From assembly GCA_029820875.1 (NCBI GenBank), contig JALGUK010000068.1, positions 1 to 9,538 of the forward strand: 9,538 nt of DNA, written 5' to 3'. Made by a program: the position numbers and the translations under genes. This stretch comes from Candidatus Zipacnadia bacterium. Lineage in GTDB: Bacteria > Armatimonadota > UBA5377 > JALGUK01. This document shows, one piece after another, positions 6,417-9,538 of this stretch. The notes beneath the pieces are model-generated. The model had not been told where the DNA came from, searched no databases, and saw only the letters and a list, made by a program, of their open reading frames with translations. How positions within the stretch are numbered: position 1 is the first letter of the stretch; each line of letters opens with the position of its first letter.

Positions 6417-7667
6417 TCATTCTCCGTCGGCCATAAGTTTCCTCCTCAACCAATCCAATGCCGCCTGGGATGCCCTGTACTTGATTTGCGTTCGATTGCC
6501 GAACGCCTCAAAGCGCTGACAGCTTACGCCGTCATCGTCTGCGATGCCTATGTAGACCAGTCCCACGGGCTTGTCAGGCGTGCCCCCTGTGGGGCCGGCG
6601 ATTCCGGTGGTTGCAATGCTCACATCGGCTCCTATGCGTTGGCGCACGCCGGCAGCCATCTGGCAGGCGACTTCTTCGCTGACGGCCCCCTTCGCTTGCA
6701 GCGTATCGGCATTGACGCCCAGCAACTGAATCTTCGCGGTATTGCTGTAGGTCACGAGAGCGGCCAGGAAGTAATCCGAGCTGCCCGGGACGTCGGTGAT
6801 ACGGCTGCCGATAAGGCCTCCGGTACAGGACTCGGCCACCGCCAACGTTTTTCCTTGCTTTCGTAGCAGGTCACCGACCACGCTTTCAAGAGTCTGGTCA
6901 TCTACACCGAAGATATGCCGGCCCAGGCGCTTGCGGATCTCCGCCTCCGCTTGTGCTATCTTGCGGTCTGCCTGGGCCTCGTCTGAGGCCTTGGTCGTAA
7001 TACGGAGGTGGACCTCCCCCGGTGATGCCAGCGGAGCGATGGTGGGGTCCGTCTGGGCGTCTAAAAGGTCCCTTATCCGCTCTGTCGCTGACGACTCGCC
7101 TATCCCACACAGCCGCAGAACGCGGGACTTGGTGATTAGGCTCCCCTTCCCGGACCTCTTCTGCAAGTACGGGAGCACACTCCCATCGAGCATCGCCTGC
7201 ATCTCGTGCGGGGGACCGGGGAGAGCGATGATGACCTGTCCATCGTGCTCAATGAGCAAGCCCGGCGCCGTGCCTCGGTCGTTTGGGAGCAGCCGTGCAC
7301 CCCGCGGGACCATGGCCTGCTTTAGATTGCTCAGCGGCATTTCCGGATGGTAAATTGTGAAGATTTCACGGAGATGTCGTTCGGCGGAGGAGTCAAGCTC
7401 CAGAGGCCGGCCTGTCAATTGCGCGATGACTTCGCGGGTGATGTCATCACTGGTGGGACCAAGACCTCCGGTAGTAATCACGACATCTGCGCGTTCCAGC
7501 GCACCGCGTAGGACGGAGGTCATCCTGTCCCAGTTATCGCCCACAGTCGAGCGGAAGTGCACATCAATGCCGATGCTGGCGAGTCTGCGGCAAATATAAG
7601 TTGCGTTAGTGTCCGTAATCTGTCCGAGCAGAAGCTCGGTGCCGACTGAAATAATTTCTGCTTTCAA
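6417..7667 (-). CDS. cinA: CinA: COG1058-type nucleotide hydrolase with NMN amidohydrolase domain
   Basis: CinA combines an N-terminal MoaB/MogA-like (COG1058) domain, which acts on ADP-ribose-type compounds, with a C-terminal PncC domain that deamidates nicotinamide mononucleotide in NAD recycling. The 416-residue product has both. The N-terminal domain shows AEIISVGTELLLGQI at the start, TTGGLGPTSDD at 65-75 and LPGPPHEM at 149-156. The C-terminal domain shows AESCTGG at 278-284, the SNTAKIQLLGV segment and GIAGPTGGTPDKPVG at 355-369. All family blocks are intact. The start is TTG 7667, matching the family N-terminus, with GAGGG seven bases upstream; a further 16 codons are open but lie in the promoter. 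It is the first gene of the leftward cluster, and cinA ahead of recA is a widespread arrangement. The predicted leader is only about 13 bases. Confidence 0.96.
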   Translation of the reverse strand: MKAEIISVGTELLLGQITDTNATYICRRLASIGIDVHFRSTVGDNWDRMTSVLRGALERADVVITTGGLGPTSDDITREVIAQLTGRPLELDSSAERHLREIFTIYHPEMPLSNLKQAMVPRGARLLPNDRGTAPGLLIEHDGQVIIALPGPPHEMQAMLDGSVLPYLQKRSGKGSLITKSRVLRLCGIGESSATERIRDLLDAQTDPTIAPLASPGEVHLRITTKASDEAQADRKIAQAEAEIRKRLGRHIFGVDDQTLESVVGDLLRKQGKTLAVAESCTGGLIGSRITDVPGSSDYFLAALVTYSNTAKIQLLGVNADTLQAKGAVSEEVACQMAAGVRQRIGADVSIATTGIAGPTGGTPDKPVGLVYIGIADDDGVSCQRFEAFGNRTQIKYRASQAALDWLRRKLMADGE

Positions 7668-7686
7668 TCTGCCACCCTCTATTATT

Positions 7687-7715
7687 ATTATACAGGATTT
7701 ATGTTGAGAAGGCAA
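7687..7715 (-). promoter_or_regulatory. Sigma-70-type promoter for cinA cluster
   Basis: On the minus strand TTGCCT (7715-7710), a 17-bp spacer and a perfect TATAAT (7692-7687) form a good housekeeping promoter. Transcription would begin near 7680, directly at the GAGGGTGG ribosome binding site, giving a leader of about 13 bases to TTG 7667. It is the strongest promoter-like sequence I found in the window and probably drives the cinA-thpR-recA segment, perhaps further. Confidence 0.7.
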
Positions 7716-7939
7716 AGGGTTCCGGACTTGGGCTGGTGCTCGTCCTCCATGGCACCCTCGAGTGCCCGGGTTCGCCTGCCAGCGCCCTTATAGGCTCCGG
7801 AGGTCGAAAAATGGGTGTGACCACTGATGGCACTCAATAACCGCCTGGCCGCAGAGGATTTCGCAAGGGACCGGATAAGGTGAATAGGTAGGGAAAAGAG
7901 AGCGGGGAAGGAGCTTGTGCACTTGTCGTCGAACCACGC

Positions 7940-7945
7940 TATAGT
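7940..7945 (+). promoter_or_regulatory. Possible -10 element for rightward genes
   Basis: TATAGT lies 37 bases before ATG 7983. No good -35 stands at the right distance (GTGCAC at 17 bp). A start near 7952 would give a leader of about 30 bases and would favour ATG 7983 over GTG 7917. Weak evidence. Confidence 0.25.
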
Positions 7946-7982
7946 AGTCTCCCGACCCAGGCACGAAATGAGGCGAGGACCA

Positions 7983-9425
7983 ATGCGATTGCTCATAGTT
8001 GGCTGTGGTTCTATGGGACGCAGACGGACGCGGAACCTGCTTGCGCTTGAGGCGGGAGAAATCATTGCATTCGACGTCCGTGAGGACCGCCGGCAGGAGA
8101 TTGAGGAGAAGCACGGCGTCAAAACATTCGAGTCGTTTGACGACGCCATCGCAGCGGAGCCGGATGCCGTCTTCGTCTCTGTCCCCCCTCACCTGCATAG
8201 CCGGTACATCAAAGCGGCCATCGAGGCAGGCAAGCCCGTCTTCAGCGAGGCTCCGATGACCAATACGCTGGCCGAGATGGATGAAATCATCGCATTGGCC
8301 GCCAGCAAAAACGTCCTCGTCGCCCCGAGCTGTACCTATCTTCACCACGTCAACCACCAGCGCGTCCGCCAGATGCTCGACTCGGGCAAGCTCGCCCGGC
8401 CGGTGTCGCTGCTCCTGGACACCGGCCACCATGTCGCCAACTGGCATCCGTGGGAGGACTACCGGCAGTTTTATGCCTCCGACAGGGCCCAGGGTGGGAT
8501 GGGTTGGGATATTCTCGTGCACGAGATTCACCTCGCGGAGTTCCTCGCGGGGCCGATAGAAGCCGTCGTGGCCATGGCGCGCGACAGGCTCCACATCGAG
8601 GGGACCAAGGGCTTCGACAACTACGATGTGGTCATGGAGACCGCCAATAACGTTTCCGTGGTGCTCCACTGCGATATGTTCCAGCGCCCATGGGGAATGC
8701 ACCGGCGGCTGGCGTGCGATCCCGGTGCCGCCATCTGGGACTGGTACCACCTGCGGGTCTGCACGGAGGAGCCGGAATGGCCCGCGGAGTCCGTCTGGGA
8801 GGACATACCGCTGCCGGAAGGGTACTCAGTGGAGGATATGTACGTTCCTGAGACATCTGAGTTCATCGCCGCCGCCCGCGGCGAGGGGACCTATCGCCGC
8901 AACCTGCAAGCTGAGCGGCACACCCTCGAGGTGATGCTCGCCATCGAGGAAAGCTCGGCCAAGGGCACACTGATTAAAATAGGGAGCGCAAAAAAGGCCG
9001 GGGGCAGGCGGGTGTTGGTAGCGGATGACCAGCCGATGGTCCGCCACGCGCTGCGGTGGTGCCTGGAGGCTGAGGGTTACGAGGTACTCGAGGCCGAAAA
9101 CGGTCTCGACGCGGTCAAGGTTGCAAGTGCACAACGGCCAGATGCAATCCTGTTGGACATTGATATGCCTGAGATGGACGGGATGCAAGCCCTTCGTCAT
9201 ATGAAGGAGGACGACCAGGCGCGGGACATCCCCGTTCTTATGCTGACGGCGCAATACGATATGGACTTCGAACGCAGAGCCTTGGATGCCGGTGCGGCCG
9301 GCTATATCCTCAAACCCGCTCATCCCCGCAAGCTCCTGAAGCAACTCACCGCGGTCATGGGAAATGCGCCATTGGAGGGGAACATATGCCGCGGCGAGTC
9401 GGGGCTGTACCTATCAAGGAGCTGA
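7983..9425 (+). CDS. Gfo/Idh/MocA-family oxidoreductase fused to a response-regulator receiver domain
   Basis: One 480-residue frame holds two domains. Residues 1-335 are a Gfo/Idh/MocA NAD(P)-dependent sugar-type dehydrogenase: Rossmann motif LLIVGCGSMG (GxGxxG at 7-12), then KPVFSEAPM, HPWEDYRQFYAS, and GGMGWDILVHEIH with Asp176 and His180. The HPWEDYR region resembles members found in surface-glycan clusters. The family's catalytic lysine in EKP is replaced by Ala90. Residues about 342-460 form a CheY-like receiver with all key residues: Asp348-Asp349, phospho-acceptor Asp392 (LLDIDMPEMDG), Thr422 and Lys444-Pro445. There is no output domain, only about 20 further residues. The linker (SAKKAGGRR) carries an in-frame A AAA AAG heptamer. 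ATG 7983 matches the family N-terminus; GTG 7917 or TTG 7923 would add about 20 residues and have a nearby AAGGAG. The SDR gene follows 6 bases on. Domain calls are sure; the joint function is unknown. Confidence 0.92.
   Translation: MRLLIVGCGSMGRRRTRNLLALEAGEIIAFDVREDRRQEIEEKHGVKTFESFDDAIAAEPDAVFVSVPPHLHSRYIKAAIEAGKPVFSEAPMTNTLAEMDEIIALAASKNVLVAPSCTYLHHVNHQRVRQMLDSGKLARPVSLLLDTGHHVANWHPWEDYRQFYASDRAQGGMGWDILVHEIHLAEFLAGPIEAVVAMARDRLHIEGTKGFDNYDVVMETANNVSVVLHCDMFQRPWGMHRRLACDPGAAIWDWYHLRVCTEEPEWPAESVWEDIPLPEGYSVEDMYVPETSEFIAAARGEGTYRRNLQAERHTLEVMLAIEESSAKGTLIKIGSAKKAGGRRVLVADDQPMVRHALRWCLEAEGYEVLEAENGLDAVKVASAQRPDAILLDIDMPEMDGMQALRHMKEDDQARDIPVLMLTAQYDMDFERRALDAGAAGYILKPAHPRKLLKQLTAVMGNAPLEGNICRGESGLYLSRS
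8990..8996 (+). promoter_or_regulatory. dnaX-like slippery heptamer at the domain junction
   Basis: A AAA AAG lies in the zero frame (codons GCA AAA AAG, residues 336-338), with AGGGAG three bases upstream. A -1 shift stops at TGA 9026-9028 after ten more codons; a +1 shift stops at TAG 9019-9021. Either would release the oxidoreductase domain without the receiver. Whether slippage occurs is unknown, and the upstream spacing is shorter than in E. coli dnaX. Confidence 0.4.
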
Positions 9426-9431
9426 AATTCC

Positions 9432-9538
9432 ATGTTGCTTGAGGGGAAATCTGCTATTGTCACCGGCGGCGGCCGCGGGATCGGGAGGGCCATCGCACTG
9501 ACATTCGCTGAGGCCGGCGCGGACCTCGTGATAGCTGC
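9432..9538 (+). CDS. Short-chain dehydrogenase/reductase, N-terminal part (3' end outside window)
   Basis: Only the first 35 complete codons are in the window. They encode a typical SDR start: [20 protein letters not shown], with the TGxxxGIG cofactor-binding motif at about residues 11-18, then [12 protein letters not shown], the second Rossmann strand. Catalytic residues (Ser, Tyr-x-x-x-Lys) would lie beyond the edge, so substrate cannot be judged. The start is ATG 9432. AAGGAG (9416-9421) lies ten bases upstream, inside the end of the preceding gene, and the gap to that gene's stop is 6 bases, so the two are probably translated from one message. The pairing with a Gfo/Idh/MocA protein suggests sugar or polyol conversion, by inference. 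Confidence 0.92.
   Translation, partial: MLLEGKSAIVTGGGRGIGRAIALTFAEAGADLVIA

Larger units (their letters stand above)
7668..7982. other. Intergenic region between divergent gene blocks
   Basis: These 315 bases separate cinA from the rightward oxidoreductase gene. They hold the cinA promoter at the left end and a weak rightward -10 near 7940. A short inverted repeat, GGCAC-CCTCGA-GTGCC, lies at 7751-7766. Purine-rich DNA runs over about 7873-7912 and ends in GGGGAAGGAG. I see no tRNA, no repeat array and no convincing small gene; the short open frames (14 and 18 codons) have no supporting features. Confidence 0.6.

Noticed and set aside
7751..7795. tRNA-like segment with GGGTTCG
   Set aside because: The flanking bases do not pair as a T-arm and no acceptor or anticodon arm fits.
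7827..7883. 18-codon open frame in the divergent spacer
   Set aside because: It is short, has no convincing ribosome binding site and no recognisable sequence.
7788..8750. 320-codon open frame on the minus strand
   Set aside because: It is antisense to the oxidoreductase domain, whose motifs are clear, and has no family features or ribosome binding site of its own.

Overview
The window is GC-rich bacterial DNA with tightly packed genes. A leftward cluster (7667 down to 1) reads cinA - thpR - recA - recX - rny (RNase Y) - ymdB - spoVS - lipoprotein. Two rightward genes begin at 7983: a sugar-type oxidoreductase fused to a response-regulator receiver domain, then the first 36 codons of a short-chain dehydrogenase. 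The order cinA-recA-recX-rny-ymdB-spoVS is a classic core block of Bacillota and related phyla. SpoVS and RNase Y also occur in Deinococcus-Thermus, Chloroflexota and Armatimonadota. The GC content, the lipoprotein and the Gfo/Idh/MocA plus SDR pair make me lean towards Armatimonadota or a deep Bacillota/Chloroflexota-like lineage. That assignment is an inference at low confidence; a RecA or RNase Y tree would settle it.

Leftward block: a good sigma-70-type promoter (TTGCCT, 17 bp, TATAAT; 7715-7687) sits directly in front of cinA, and no intrinsic terminator is obvious before spoVS, so much of the block could be one transcript. It joins nucleotide repair (CinA), recombination (RecA, RecX) and RNA processing (ThpR, RNase Y, YmdB). 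Most of its starts are not ATG: TTG for cinA, recX and spoVS, GTG for recA and ymdB, and apparently ATT for thpR. ymdB is broken. About 70 bases carrying the conserved GTHTHV metal-binding segment are missing, the frame is shifted, and the two halves overlap as ATGA. spoVS has a 157-base leader with three short palindromes. It is followed by an unrecognised lipoprotein gene that runs off the left edge and is open for its whole visible length.

Rightward block: the 480-residue fusion joins a Gfo/Idh/MocA-type NAD(P)-binding protein, which has EAP where the family has its catalytic EKP, to a receiver domain with every phosphorylation residue present. The linker carries an in-frame A AAA AAG heptamer, the slippery sequence of dnaX. 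A shift in either direction would stop translation within 11 codons and release the oxidoreductase domain alone. The SDR gene follows 6 bases later with its ribosome binding site inside the fusion gene, so the two are probably co-translated. This fusion and its linker are the most unusual content of the window. The 315 bases between the divergent blocks hold the cinA promoter, a weak rightward -10 and a purine-rich tract, but no gene I can support.
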